From an uncultured Bacteroidales bacterium (GTDB lineage: Bacteria; Bacteroidota; Bacteroidia; Bacteroidales; F082), in assembly GCA_946408345.1 (NCBI GenBank), contig CAMJRR010000011.1:26738-90737 (forward strand): DNA of 64,000 nt. Reading direction: 5' to 3'. The notes beneath the pieces are model-generated. The model worked only from the letters and a program-made list of their open reading frames with translations. It was not told the origin of the DNA and did not search any database. The translations under genes and the position numbers were made by a program. Below are positions 17,249 through 25,350 of the stretch, in pieces (position 1 is the first letter of the stretch; each line of letters opens with the position of its first letter).

Positions 17249-17889
17249 TATTTTAGTTTTACTTTGTTGTATTCACTAATGATAAAATCATATATGGAAG
17301 CAGTCAAATATATCGTAATCAAAACAAAATCAATCAAAAAATAGAAGACAACCGAGCGATAGACAAATAACGCAATGGCTTTAAGTGTAAAAAGATAATG
17401 ATTGTTACTGATATTAGCAAATACATTTATGGGATTTATAGTTTTGTTCAAATGATCCTCGAATAATAATGTACAAGACAACAACAAGATGCAAATAATA
17501 GATAATACAACAAGATATAATGACAAAACGGTTGTTTTTTTATAATAGTTTTTGAGTTTAATGCCCAAAGGATAGTTCTCTATACTATTTTTATAATGAT
17601 ATTTGGAGAAATCAACATTGCTGAATTTGTCATATAATGCAATAATAAAAGTAAAAAAGATACCCACAAATAACGACAATCCAGAAATTACATAACCACA
17701 AAAATCTTTGTTATAACCATCTTGAATAATGACATTAATTAGTATTGCACAAACAATGATAATCCATTGGGCCTTTGTAAAAAAAGCCTTTGGCCTTTTC
17801 TTTTCTATTTGCTCTTCAGTATCTGATATATCAGCATATTGATAAAGATGAGCATCTTTTACTAAATCAGTCAAATTCTTAAAATTCAT
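17248..17889 (-). CDS. Multi-pass membrane protein of unknown function
   Basis: A 213-aa protein. About forty soluble residues come first, then hydrophobic segments at roughly 41-58, 64-86, 116-138 and 164-200, giving four or five helices. It begins inside the 3' end of the 334-aa gene (11-base overlap) and ends on the NA37 start codon. This tight coupling suggests one system. Small multi-pass proteins of this size often serve as membrane effectors in defence operons; that is inference. Base composition is more AT-rich than the housekeeping genes. No family recognised. Confidence 0.75.
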   Translation of the reverse strand: MNFKNLTDLVKDAHLYQYADISDTEEQIEKKRPKAFFTKAQWIIIVCAILINVIIQDGYNKDFCGYVISGLSLFVGIFFTFIIALYDKFSNVDFSKYHYKNSIENYPLGIKLKNYYKKTTVLSLYLVVLSIICILLLSCTLLFEDHLNKTINPINVFANISNNHYLFTLKAIALFVYRSVVFYFLIDFVLITIYLTASIYDFIISEYNKVKLK

Positions 17890-18883
17890 GAATCTGTGTT
17901 TGTTGATTAAACTCTTGTTTTATTTCTTCTAATATCTCAACGCAATATTTTTGAATAGCTTTAAAATCAGGAATTCCTGTATTCTCATCGCAGGTAACAC
18001 CTGCATCTTCTAAATATATAGTCGGCCTAACATTTTCTTTCAAGTCTCGTTCTATGTCATAATGTGCCCTTCTTTTTTTATCATCAACGACATATGCCTT
18101 CCCCTGTCCTTCTTTTAATTGCCTTCCGTCAAATACTTTTTCACTTATTGCATCAAAAATTTGACTCGCTTCTTCTGAATATGGATTTATCGATGATTCT
18201 AACGGTTTAATTTTGATTTCTACTTCAAAAGTTTGCCCCTTAATTTGTATATCGTTTCTTAATGACTCAGACAAACTCGTCTTTGTAGTAAATCCGAACA
18301 TACTAATCTTTGACGCATTCATATATTTCTCAATAACTTTTTGAGGAACATATGGCTCAATTCTAATATTATAGAAATAGTTCTCACAAGAGAAGAATGT
18401 TCTGATGAAGTTCTTTATAGAATCCTGAACAGTTTCCTCCGTATACGATTGAATCAATAGAAAACCAAATTGACTATTTAGTGGTGTATAAACCAAGATA
18501 TAATACTGATCTAGAACAGCATTATTTTCACTAATAATATTTTTATGACTTTTATCATTAGTGTCAGCGAACTCCCTTCTAATACCATATTTACCACCTT
18601 CAATAACACCATCAATGCAGTCATCATTTGTTGGACGTAAAGGAACAGAAACATTAGAACTATTAACTTTCCCTATTACTTTTTTGTTTTTAGAGTCTTT
18701 CCTAAAATCCTTGTCTCCAATGCCATTTACAAAGTCTTCAAAATACTTTTTGAATAATTCATTATCTAAAACAGATGCATCTTCATTATATTTGCATTTG
18801 AACAAATCGCGAAATGTTTGAACCGAATCATCTTGTGGATTCAATTGTAACGTGTAAACATTTAATTTTGGATTATGAGCCAT
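17879..18883 (-). CDS. Uncharacterised 334-aa protein, first gene of the NA37 operon
   Basis: A soluble protein without signal peptide or membrane segment. The sequence is mixed alpha/beta. A central strand-rich part (QYYILVYTPLNSQFGFLLIQ, about residues 127-146) is followed by helical SYTEETVQDSIKNFIRTFF. A beta-rich region follows (GQTFEVEIKIKPLE), then a charged C-terminus. I recognise no family. An in-frame TAG lies upstream of the ATG, so 18883 is the only ATG start. It overlaps the membrane-protein gene by 11 bases. The layout (soluble sensor-like protein, membrane protein, NA37) recalls anti-phage operons. Confidence 0.7.
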   Translation of the reverse strand: MAHNPKLNVYTLQLNPQDDSVQTFRDLFKCKYNEDASVLDNELFKKYFEDFVNGIGDKDFRKDSKNKKVIGKVNSSNVSVPLRPTNDDCIDGVIEGGKYGIRREFADTNDKSHKNIISENNAVLDQYYILVYTPLNSQFGFLLIQSYTEETVQDSIKNFIRTFFSCENYFYNIRIEPYVPQKVIEKYMNASKISMFGFTTKTSLSESLRNDIQIKGQTFEVEIKIKPLESSINPYSEEASQIFDAISEKVFDGRQLKEGQGKAYVVDDKKRRAHYDIERDLKENVRPTIYLEDAGVTCDENTGIPDFKAIQKYCVEILEEIKQEFNQQTQIHEF

Positions 18884-18954
18884 ATTTTTTTGATTATATG
18901 TTTTATACCATCTGATTTCCTATCACTTCCTCCATCATCTCCACCTCCTCCCAT
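18862..18954 (-). CDS. Possible 30-codon leader peptide
   Basis: An ATG at 18952-18954 is preceded by GGAGGA. It opens a frame that starts MGGGGDDGG, continues through a basic stretch and ends in a hydrophobic tail (IIKKIWLIIQN). The stop at 18862 lies 22 bases inside the 334-aa gene. A strong purine-rich site just ahead and the overlap with the next gene suggest translational coupling. It is too short to be certain. Confidence 0.3.
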   Translation of the reverse strand: MGGGGDDGGSDRKSDGIKHIIKKIWLIIQN

Positions 18955-18996
18955 TCCTCCAAATTAGACCGAAAATGGAGTTAATGCATTTCATTG

Positions 18997-19004
18997 CAAA
19001 AATA
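18997..19004 (-). promoter_or_regulatory. -7 element for the 334-aa/membrane/NA37 operon
   Basis: On the minus strand this reads TATTTTTG followed by CA. It predicts a start near 18990 and a leader of about 105 nt that contains the possible leader peptide. Confidence 0.6.
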
Positions 19005-19178
19005 GCAAAAAAAATTCAATAAAAACATCACTTCTTCAGTTTTTCCGAACAACTAACAATTTCCATTACAGTAATACTTGCTTTTTAGGTGATTATTACC
19101 ATAGGGAAGCATTTGAATTAGAAAATCGAAATTCCGATTTTTCTATTCAGCAATTCTTTCCGATACAAAATAATTGTC

Positions 19179-19186
19179 TATTTTTG
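19179..19186 (+). promoter_or_regulatory. -7 element ahead of the structured RNA
   Basis: TATTTTTG followed by CATGG matches the window's promoter consensus. The predicted start is about 19193, giving a leader of about 370 nt before the methyltransferase ATG at 19561. It contains the rod-shaped RNA. Confidence 0.6.
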
Positions 19187-19253
19187 CATGGATAAACCCT
19201 AAAACGAAATAAAAGACACATAGAATCTAAAAGCAACTAACATATTATAAACC

Positions 19254-19470
19254 ATAGCGTTTGCGATTTATTCGAGACATTCCGAAAATTTGGCGATTAG
19301 AAGAATCAAGTCTTTGAGAATAAGTTCAAACGTCCGTGCGCAAGCGTGGACGGAACTTATTGAGACTTGTAGGTGAGCCAAATACCTCGGAATGCGATAA
19401 GCGAAATTCACGCTTCATCGTTTTCCAGTATTTGTCGTCCTACTACCCTCGAAAAAGTTTCTAACGCTAT
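19254..19470 (+). ncRNA. Rod-shaped structured RNA upstream of the restriction-modification operon
   Basis: The 660-base gap before the methyltransferase holds no gene but has nested exact complements: 19254-19261 with 19463-19470 (8 bp), 19278-19284 with 19388-19394 (7), 19288-19294 with 19377-19383 (7), 19307-19313 with 19363-19369 (7), 19319-19327 with 19353-19361 (9), and 19331-19335 with 19348-19352 (5). A short stem capped by a GCAA (GNRA) tetraloop is at 19340-19343. All are in register, so one long rod with internal loops forms. A promoter lies 68 bases upstream. It is either a free-standing RNA or a 5' leader. The outer stem and long inner hairpin recall retron RNA in outline, but no reverse transcriptase gene is present. 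Family unknown. Confidence 0.7.
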
Positions 19471-19560
19471 ACAAAGCATGGCATTGTATGGTAAATAACG
19501 AATTACTTACACTAGTTGTAATTATGCCTTATCTGATGCCCACGCAGATTGGAGGCGGGC

Positions 19561-20346
19561 ATGAACTTCAATAAGGAAAACTGGAGGGATAACGACCTCA
19601 ATGTTGATAGCCTTTGGATTATTGGTCCAAGGGCAAAAGGCGGCAAACATACCAATGTTTATCACGGCAATTTTGCTCCGCAAATTCCGAACAATATGAT
19701 TCGTCGCTTCACAGACGAGAACGATGTTGTCTTGGATTTATTTATGGGAAGTGGCACTACACTTTATGAATGTGAAAACCTGAATCGTGATTTCATTGGT
19801 TTCGACATCAATACAGAAATCATAGATTTTGTTGGCAATAGCATGATAGATTGCGACAGTATTCATTTCACAATTCATAATCACGACATTTGCGACACAC
19901 AGGGCGCACAAGACTTAATTAAGAAAGATCTGAAAAGGTATGAAAAGAAAAAAGTAGACCTTGTTATTGCGCATCCTCCTTATTTGGATATTATCAAATT
20001 CACTGACAAAGCGGAAGACTTATCGAATATTACTGATATTGATGAATTTACAAAGAAATTCATCGCTTCAATGCATAGTGGAGTTGATTTACTAAAAGCA
20101 AAAAAACATTTTGTTTTAGTCATAGGCGATATTTATCGAAATGGTGAAGTCGTCCCATTAGGGTTTCACTTGATGGATGCTATCAAAAAAGAGTTCGATT
20201 GCAAACTAAAGGGAATTGTTGTCAAGGATATGGTTGGCAACAGAGCAAAAATCGGGAGCGAAGCATTATGGCGTTATCGCACTCTGCGCAATGGTAATTT
20301 CTTATTCAAACACGAGTATGTTTTTGTTTTCAGAAAGGAGAAATGA
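19561..20346 (+). CDS. DNA amino-methyltransferase (N4-cytosine/N6-adenine type)
   Basis: A 261-aa protein. It has the SAM-binding motif I DLFMGSGTT (about residues 60-68) and catalytic motif IV AHPPY (about 140-144), where HPPY replaces the usual DPPY/SPPY. The FIGFDIN motif follows motif I as expected for this order. ATG at 19561 is chosen because GGAGG lies 5 bases upstream; the frame upstream has only a TTG. It is the first gene of a three-gene operon with ATGA overlaps and would modify one strand of the host site. Confidence 0.85.
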   Translation: MNFNKENWRDNDLNVDSLWIIGPRAKGGKHTNVYHGNFAPQIPNNMIRRFTDENDVVLDLFMGSGTTLYECENLNRDFIGFDINTEIIDFVGNSMIDCDSIHFTIHNHDICDTQGAQDLIKKDLKRYEKKKVDLVIAHPPYLDIIKFTDKAEDLSNITDIDEFTKKFIASMHSGVDLLKAKKHFVLVIGDIYRNGEVVPLGFHLMDAIKKEFDCKLKGIVVKDMVGNRAKIGSEALWRYRTLRNGNFLFKHEYVFVFRKEK

Positions 20347-21032
20347 TTATGGGAATGATTGATTTATTTCTGGAATTGGCTCAACCTAACGCTAATGGTG
20401 TAAGTCGATGGGTTTATGTTACCGAATTTACTGGCAAGTACAAATCATTGGAACTTGGAAATGGATGGAGTTGGGGAAGAGCATCCTCTCCTCTACAAAG
20501 GAAATACAATGTTGAGGTTGATAGAAGTATAACACCTGGAAATCGAATAGACGCAATTCGTCTTGTCGGTTTTAATGAACAACAGCATTTTAGCCAAGCT
20601 ATACGAAAGGATATATGCGACGCTATAAGAAAACGTAAATGTGTCATGTTGGGCGTAAACGGAACGTCAGAAAACACCACGATAGAGGTTGACCACAAAG
20701 ATGGGCGTAAGAACGACATGCGAGTTTCAGACCCCTCAACGCAGCAACTGGAAGACTTTCAGCCTCTTTGCAAAGCCGCTAACGACATCAAACGTCAAAT
20801 ATGCAAGAATTGCAAAATATCCGACTTGCGATGGGATGCGAGGAACATAGAAGGCAATCCATACTCTTTTTACGAAGGTGATGAAAAATATACCGAAGAG
20901 TTAGGATGTGTTGGTTGCTATCAATATGACCCTGTAGAATATCGAATTCAGTCCGCATTGAAAATCAGCCAAGAAACCACTGATTTCATCCTTGAAAAAT
21001 TTTACCCTAACCACAAAAAGAAAGTCAAATGA
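20343..21032 (+). CDS. HNH restriction endonuclease
   Basis: A 229-aa protein with an HNH signature: EVDHKDGRKND (about residues 116-126), downstream PLCKAANDIKRQ, and a pair of CxxC-type motifs (ICKNC and GCVGC) likely to bind zinc. It overlaps both neighbours by ATGA, one a methyltransferase before it and one after. This is the arrangement of type II enzymes whose asymmetric site needs two different methyltransferases. Recognition sequence unknown. Starts at 20343, 20349 or 20355 are possible; 20343 is chosen for the coupling overlap. Confidence 0.85.
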   Translation: MIMGMIDLFLELAQPNANGVSRWVYVTEFTGKYKSLELGNGWSWGRASSPLQRKYNVEVDRSITPGNRIDAIRLVGFNEQQHFSQAIRKDICDAIRKRKCVMLGVNGTSENTTIEVDHKDGRKNDMRVSDPSTQQLEDFQPLCKAANDIKRQICKNCKISDLRWDARNIEGNPYSFYEGDEKYTEELGCVGCYQYDPVEYRIQSALKISQETTDFILEKFYPNHKKKVK

Positions 21033-22297
21033 GCAACGAAACATATTCAATCAATGAAGTTGCCGAAATGCTGAATCTTTCGGTCAAAGCCGTCAGGAAA
21101 TTAGTGGCTTCCGGAAAAATAATCACAACCAAAGTCAACAATACTTATCGAATCGAAAAAGAATACATTGAGCAAAACAAAGATATTATTCTGAAAGAAT
21201 CGGAAAAGATTGAGTATGATTTGTTTGGTGAAATTGTAGAGCATAAAGTAAAGCCATCTGTGACAAAAAAAGTGGATATTGTGAATTGGGCAGACATTTC
21301 AAAAGTCTGGGAACATCCGACTGAATCAAAAATGACTTTTGTGGATCTGTTTTGTGGTGCAGGTGGACTGAGTAAAGGTTTGGAAATGGCAGGGTTGCAA
21401 GGCATCTGTGGATTAGACTGGTTCAAAGAAGCAGGTATGACCTATCAACGAAATTTTGACCATCCCTTTATTGATGCAGATATCAAACAACAAGAAAGCA
21501 AGGATTTGTTCTATAAAACTGTGAACGAGCAACTCAGTGGAAGACAATTGAGTGTAGTTGCAGGTGGATTTCCTTGCCAAGGTTTTAGCATGGCTGGGAA
21601 TCGTATCGTTGATGATCCAAGAAACTCATTGTATCTTGAAATGCTTGACATTGTGAATAATCTACGTCCTGAATTTGTCATTTGTGAAAATGTCAAAGGT
21701 CTTCGTAGTATGTTGAACGGAGGTGTGGAACGGAAAATCATTCAAGATTACAAAGCCATTGGCTATGAGATGAATGTCACAACTTTATGTGCTGCCGATT
21801 ACTATACACCGCAAAAAAGAGAACGTGTCATTTTCATCGGCAATAGAATCGGAGCGAAAAACTATCACCCCAAACCGATGTTAACCCCTGATGAATATGT
21901 CACAACAGGCCAAGCAATCGCAGATTTAATGAACCATCCCGAAGACGAGGCGTTTAATCATGTCCCCACGAAGCATAAACCTGAAATGGCAAAACGTATG
22001 ATGGAACTGGAAGAAGGGCAAAGCCTTTACAAAGGATATTCTGATGCTTGGAAGAAATGTCCTTGGAATGAAGCATCTTGCACAATTAAGGAAAACCATG
22101 GTGGAGTAAACATTCATCCCAAACTACCGAGAGTTCTTACTGCACGTGAAATGGCTCGCTTACAATCCTTCCCAGATGATTTTATCTTTGAAGGAAAGAA
22201 AAACAAACAATTGGTACAAATAGGTAATGCCGTTCCGCCTTTACTTGGCAAAGCGATTGGATTAGCTGTTCGGTTTTCCAATAACGACCTGAAATAA
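21029..22297 (+). CDS. C5-cytosine DNA methyltransferase with N-terminal HTH
   Basis: A 422-aa protein. Residues 1-50 are an excisionase/MerR-like helix-turn-helix (SINEVAEMLNLSVKAVRKLV). The methyltransferase core starts near 105: motif I FVDLFCGAGGLS, catalytic motif IV GGFPCQGFS (PCQ cysteine), motif VI ENVKG, motif VIII QKRERVIFIG, motif IX ARLQSFPD and motif X QIGNAVPP. All catalytic motifs are intact. The HTH fusion could recruit the enzyme to its own promoter for autoregulation, as known for some C5 enzymes with HTH extensions. It is the last gene of the operon, with an ATGA overlap. Confidence 0.92.
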   Translation: MSNETYSINEVAEMLNLSVKAVRKLVASGKIITTKVNNTYRIEKEYIEQNKDIILKESEKIEYDLFGEIVEHKVKPSVTKKVDIVNWADISKVWEHPTESKMTFVDLFCGAGGLSKGLEMAGLQGICGLDWFKEAGMTYQRNFDHPFIDADIKQQESKDLFYKTVNEQLSGRQLSVVAGGFPCQGFSMAGNRIVDDPRNSLYLEMLDIVNNLRPEFVICENVKGLRSMLNGGVERKIIQDYKAIGYEMNVTTLCAADYYTPQKRERVIFIGNRIGAKNYHPKPMLTPDEYVTTGQAIADLMNHPEDEAFNHVPTKHKPEMAKRMMELEEGQSLYKGYSDAWKKCPWNEASCTIKENHGGVNIHPKLPRVLTAREMARLQSFPDDFIFEGKKNKQLVQIGNAVPPLLGKAIGLAVRFSNNDLK

Positions 22298-22322
22298 ACT
22301 TGTTTTCTCATCATGTTTCCTC

Positions 22323-22330
22323 TATTTTTG
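22323..22330 (+). promoter_or_regulatory. -7 element for the 89-aa gene
   Basis: TATTTTTG followed by CATG lies 21 nt before the ATG at 22352, the usual spacing in this window. Confidence 0.65.
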
Positions 22331-22351
22331 CATGACTGAATTGAGGATAAT

Positions 22352-22621
22352 ATGAAGAACGAAAACGAACTTGATTTTATTGATTTTGAAGAAGAAAAGG
22401 CTAAACTATGGATGTTAGCTTATTCCGAAATCAAGCGTATTTTGCTATTGAAAGGCTTGGTAAACAAACGAGTTGAATTGCCAAGCAACGGACTAATTCG
22501 GAGTGTCAAACTTGATTTGCTAGATGTCATTGTTTTAGAAGACATTTATGGAAGAAATGATTATGCAGAGTGTTTTGAGGATGATTACTTGTTTGAAGTT
22601 TACAATAGTTTGTTTTTTTGA
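22352..22621 (+). CDS. Small acidic hypothetical protein
   Basis: An 89-aa soluble protein with acidic start (ENELDFIDFEEEK) and end (DDYLFEVYNSLFF) and a helical core (LWMLAYSEIKRILLLKG). It has its own promoter just after the restriction-modification operon and ends the AT-rich island. No family recognised. A regulatory or accessory role for the island is possible but unsupported. Confidence 0.6.
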   Translation: MKNENELDFIDFEEEKAKLWMLAYSEIKRILLLKGLVNKRVELPSNGLIRSVKLDLLDVIVLEDIYGRNDYAECFEDDYLFEVYNSLFF

Positions 22622-22683
22622 ATTCTAAAAGAATAATTCACCCATTCCACCAAATTATCGTACTTTTGTCCGTCAAATAACGC

Positions 22684-22730
22684 ACTGGACTGCTTCGTCC
22701 CTCGCAGTGACGCGAAGCGACGACAAGGAT
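22684..22730. repeat. Interspersed hairpin repeat
   Basis: GCTTCG at 22692-22697 and CGAAGC at 22713-22718 flank a loop containing TCCCTCGCAGTGACG. The surrounding GGACTGCTTCGTCCC/GACGCGAAGCGACGAC pattern is the kind of short GC-rich palindromic repeat seen dispersed in bacterial genomes. It lies between the island and the prolyl-oligopeptidase gene. Confidence 0.5.
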
Positions 22731-22801
22731 AGTCCCGAGCCCATCGAATCTTTGAATCTTGAATCTTGAATTTTAAATTTTTAAATCTTAAATCCTTAAT
22801 A

Positions 22802-24952
22802 ATGAAAAAACTCACCTTATTAGTTATGGGCACAATCACCCTATTCGGCTGCAACCAACAACCACAGCAGCCTGAACGCTATTCCGTCAAGGCCTATCCC
22901 GAGACGAGAAAAGACACCACCGTCGTTGACGACTACTTCGGCACGAAGGTCGCCGACCCGTACCGTTGGCTCGAAAACGACACCTCCGCCGAGACCGCCA
23001 AATGGGTCAAGGAACAGAATGAAGTCACGCAAGACTACCTGAGCCACATCCCCTTCCGCAGCGCCCTCAAGGACCGCCTCACGCAACTCGTGGACTACGA
23101 ACGCTACGGCATGCCTTCGAAGGAACACGGCCGCTACATCTACTCGAAGAACGACGGCCTCCAGAACCAAAGCGTCATCTACATGCAGGAGACACTCGAC
23201 GGCGAGCCTACCGTCTTATTAGACCCCAACAAGCTTTCCGATGACGGCACCGTCTCGTTGGGCGGCATCAGCTTCTCCAACGACGGCAAATACATGGCCT
23301 ACACCATCCAACGCAGCGGCTCCGACTGGGTTGAGATTTACGTGAAGGACATGGCCACCCTCGAACTCCTTCCCGACCACATCGAATGGGCCAAGTTCAC
23401 GGGTGCTTCGTGGTACAAGGACGGCTTCTTCTATGCCGCCTACGACCGCCCAGAAGCCGGCAAGGAGTTCAGTAACGTGAACGAAAATCACAAGATCTAC
23501 TACCACAAACTCGGCACGCCGCAGGAAAAGGACGAACTCTTCTACTCCAACCCCGCACAGCCGCGCTATTTCCACCAGGTCGACCTCACGGAAGACGAGC
23601 ATTACATGTTCCTCTTCGAGAGCGGTCAAGGCGCAGGCAGCACGCTGTGGATCCGTGACATGCAAGACCCGAAGGGCAAGTTTGTGCAGATTGCCGACGA
23701 CATGAACTACCAATATAGCCCCATCGACGTGATTGACGATGTGCTGTATATCTTCACCAACTTCAATGCTCCCAAGGGTCGTATCTGCAAAGTGTCGGCC
23801 AAGACCCCACAGATGGAGAACTGGGTGGATGTAATTCCTGAGAGCGAGAATGTCATTTCTGGCATCAACCTCGCCAAGGGCAAGATGATTGTCACCTACG
23901 ACAAGGACGCCGCCAACCACGCTTACGTCTACACCATGGACGGCCAACAGCTCCATGAGATTGCCCTGCCGACCTACGGCGCAGTCGGTTTCAGCAGCAA
24001 ATACGAAGAGCCTGAAGTGTTCTATGCCTTCACCTCCTTCGCCTTCCCGACCACGATTTACCAATACAATATAGACGACAACACCTCCACAGTGTTCCGC
24101 GCTCCCGCCATCGACTTCAAGTCGGACGACTACGTTACCGAGCAGGTCTTTGTCACCTCGAAGGACGGCACCAAGGTTCCAATGTTCTTGACCTACAAGA
24201 AAGGATTGCAGAAAGACGGCACCAACCCGACTTTCCTGTATGGCTACGGCGGGTTCAACATCACTCTCAACCCAGGCTTCAGCACCTCGCGTCTGCCCTT
24301 CATCGAGAACGGCGGTATCTATGCCCAGATGAACCTGCGTGGTGGCAACGAATACGGCGAGGAATGGCATATCGCCGGCACCAAGTTGCAGAAGCAGAAT
24401 GTCTTCGATGACTGCATCGCTTGCGCCGAATACCTTATTAATAACAAATACACCTCACCCAAGTATTTGGCTCTGAACGGTGGCTCCAATGGCGGTTTGC
24501 TCGTCGGTGCTGTGGTCAACCAGCGTCCCGACCTCTTCGCCGTGGCCGTGCCTCAAGTCGGTGTGATGGACATGTTGCGCTACCATCTCTTCACCATCGG
24601 CTGGAACTGGGCCAGCGACTACGGCACCAGCGAGGACGACGAGGCCATGTTCAAGGCTTTGTATGCCTACTCGCCGCTGCACACCATCAAGAGCGGTGCA
24701 GACGTGCACTATCCTGCCATCATGGTCACCACTGCCGACCACGATGACCGTGTGGTACCAGCCCACTCGTTCAAGTATGCAGCTGCCTTGCAAGCAGCCC
24801 AGACCGGCGATCAGCCCAAGATCATCCGCATCGACACCAAGGCCGGTCACGGCGGCGGCAAGCCGATTTCCAAAGTCCTTGAGGAGCAGGCTGATATTTA
24901 TTCGTTCATCCTGTATAACATGGGATTGAGTTATCCGAAAGAGGTGAAATAA
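22802..24952 (+). CDS. Prolyl oligopeptidase (S9A), lipoprotein
   Basis: A 716-aa protein if started at the ATG at 22802, chosen because it begins a lipoprotein signal (MKKLTLLV to LFGC). The N-terminal DPYRWLEN motif and a seven-bladed propeller (about residues 80-430) precede the alpha/beta-hydrolase domain. That domain has catalytic Ser in GGSNGG (about 561), Asp in TADHDDRVVP (about 647) and His in AGHGGGKP (about 683). It cleaves short proline-containing peptides, probably in the periplasm or at the outer membrane. It has an AU-rich leader and a strong terminator, and is probably monocistronic. Confidence 0.94.
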   Translation: MKKLTLLVMGTITLFGCNQQPQQPERYSVKAYPETRKDTTVVDDYFGTKVADPYRWLENDTSAETAKWVKEQNEVTQDYLSHIPFRSALKDRLTQLVDYERYGMPSKEHGRYIYSKNDGLQNQSVIYMQETLDGEPTVLLDPNKLSDDGTVSLGGISFSNDGKYMAYTIQRSGSDWVEIYVKDMATLELLPDHIEWAKFTGASWYKDGFFYAAYDRPEAGKEFSNVNENHKIYYHKLGTPQEKDELFYSNPAQPRYFHQVDLTEDEHYMFLFESGQGAGSTLWIRDMQDPKGKFVQIADDMNYQYSPIDVIDDVLYIFTNFNAPKGRICKVSAKTPQMENWVDVIPESENVISGINLAKGKMIVTYDKDAANHAYVYTMDGQQLHEIALPTYGAVGFSSKYEEPEVFYAFTSFAFPTTIYQYNIDDNTSTVFRAPAIDFKSDDYVTEQVFVTSKDGTKVPMFLTYKKGLQKDGTNPTFLYGYGGFNITLNPGFSTSRLPFIENGGIYAQMNLRGGNEYGEEWHIAGTKLQKQNVFDDCIACAEYLINNKYTSPKYLALNGGSNGGLLVGAVVNQRPDLFAVAVPQVGVMDMLRYHLFTIGWNWASDYGTSEDDEAMFKALYAYSPLHTIKSGADVHYPAIMVTTADHDDRVVPAHSFKYAAALQAAQTGDQPKIIRIDTKAGHGGGKPISKVLEEQADIYSFILYNMGLSYPKEVK

Positions 24953-24970
24953 CATCAGCTTTCATAACTA

Positions 24971-25010
24971 AAACTGCCCGTCAGGATTGTTCCTGACGGG
25001 CAGTTTTTTT
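24971..25010 (+). terminator. Strong intrinsic terminator
   Basis: A perfect 16-bp stem (24971-24986 with 24991-25006), TTGT loop and a run of seven Ts follow the prolyl-oligopeptidase stop by about 20 nt. A-run and T-run ends would allow some bidirectional action. Confidence 0.92.
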
Positions 25011-25036
25011 AAAACCATTCAAATAATTCAATCGAC

Positions 25037-25070
25037 AACAACAAAATATTCAAAAATGTTGTTACTTTTG
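25037..25070 (+). promoter_or_regulatory. Toxin-antitoxin promoter with operator-like inverted repeat
   Basis: TACTTTTG (25063-25070) followed by CA is the -7 element, 22 nt before the antitoxin ATG. AACAACA (25037-25043) and TGTTGTT (25057-25063) form a 7-bp inverted repeat spaced by 13 bases. The right arm touches the -7 box, where a TA repressor would act. Confidence 0.55.
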
Positions 25071-25092
25071 CAGTCAGAAAAAGTAGATTAAA

Positions 25093-25350
25093 ATGCACGG
25101 AGTATCCATCAATATTAATTTGCCCACCTACGGCAATTTCTCGCCTGAAGAACTAACTCGAAAAGTGAGGAATTTCGCAATGGAATTGGTGTCGCAAAAG
25201 GAAAGGAATACCGATACCCCCCCTTGCTGCTATACCGAGGAAGAAGTGGAAAGACTTCTCAACGAGCGCTTGCAAAAAATCGAAGATGGCACTGCCGAAT
25301 TTGTTTCGCATAATGAAGTCAAGGCTCGTATCAAAGCGATGTTGTCATGA
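25093..25350 (+). CDS. Antitoxin of a ParE/RelE-type pair
   Basis: An 85-aa protein. The N-terminal beta strand and helix (GVSININLPTYGNFSPEELTRKV) would bind DNA or dimerise. The C-terminal part, rich in charged residues (VERLLNERLQKIEDGTAEF, SHNEVKARIKAML), ends like antitoxins of the RHH/Phd-like kind whose tails wrap the toxin. It overlaps the toxin start by ATGA. The inverted repeat at the promoter fits autorepression. Family assigned from position and size. Confidence 0.75.
   Translation: MHGVSININLPTYGNFSPEELTRKVRNFAMELVSQKERNTDTPPCCYTEEEVERLLNERLQKIEDGTAEFVSHNEVKARIKAMLS

Noticed and set aside
16211..18883. Kiwa defence system
   Set aside because: A membrane protein is paired with a possible nucleic-acid binder, but gene order differs and no KwaB-type sequence is recognised.
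19254..19470. Retron msr-msd RNA
   Set aside because: Outline is similar (outer stem plus long hairpin) but no reverse-transcriptase gene lies within the window near it.
19254..19470. Integron attC site
   Set aside because: The outer arms end GCGTT and start AACGC, in the wrong order for the R boxes, and no integrase is present.
23219..24370. 383-aa leftward ORF
   Set aside because: Antisense shadow of the prolyl oligopeptidase gene; low-complexity Val/Asp/Glu composition typical of shadows.
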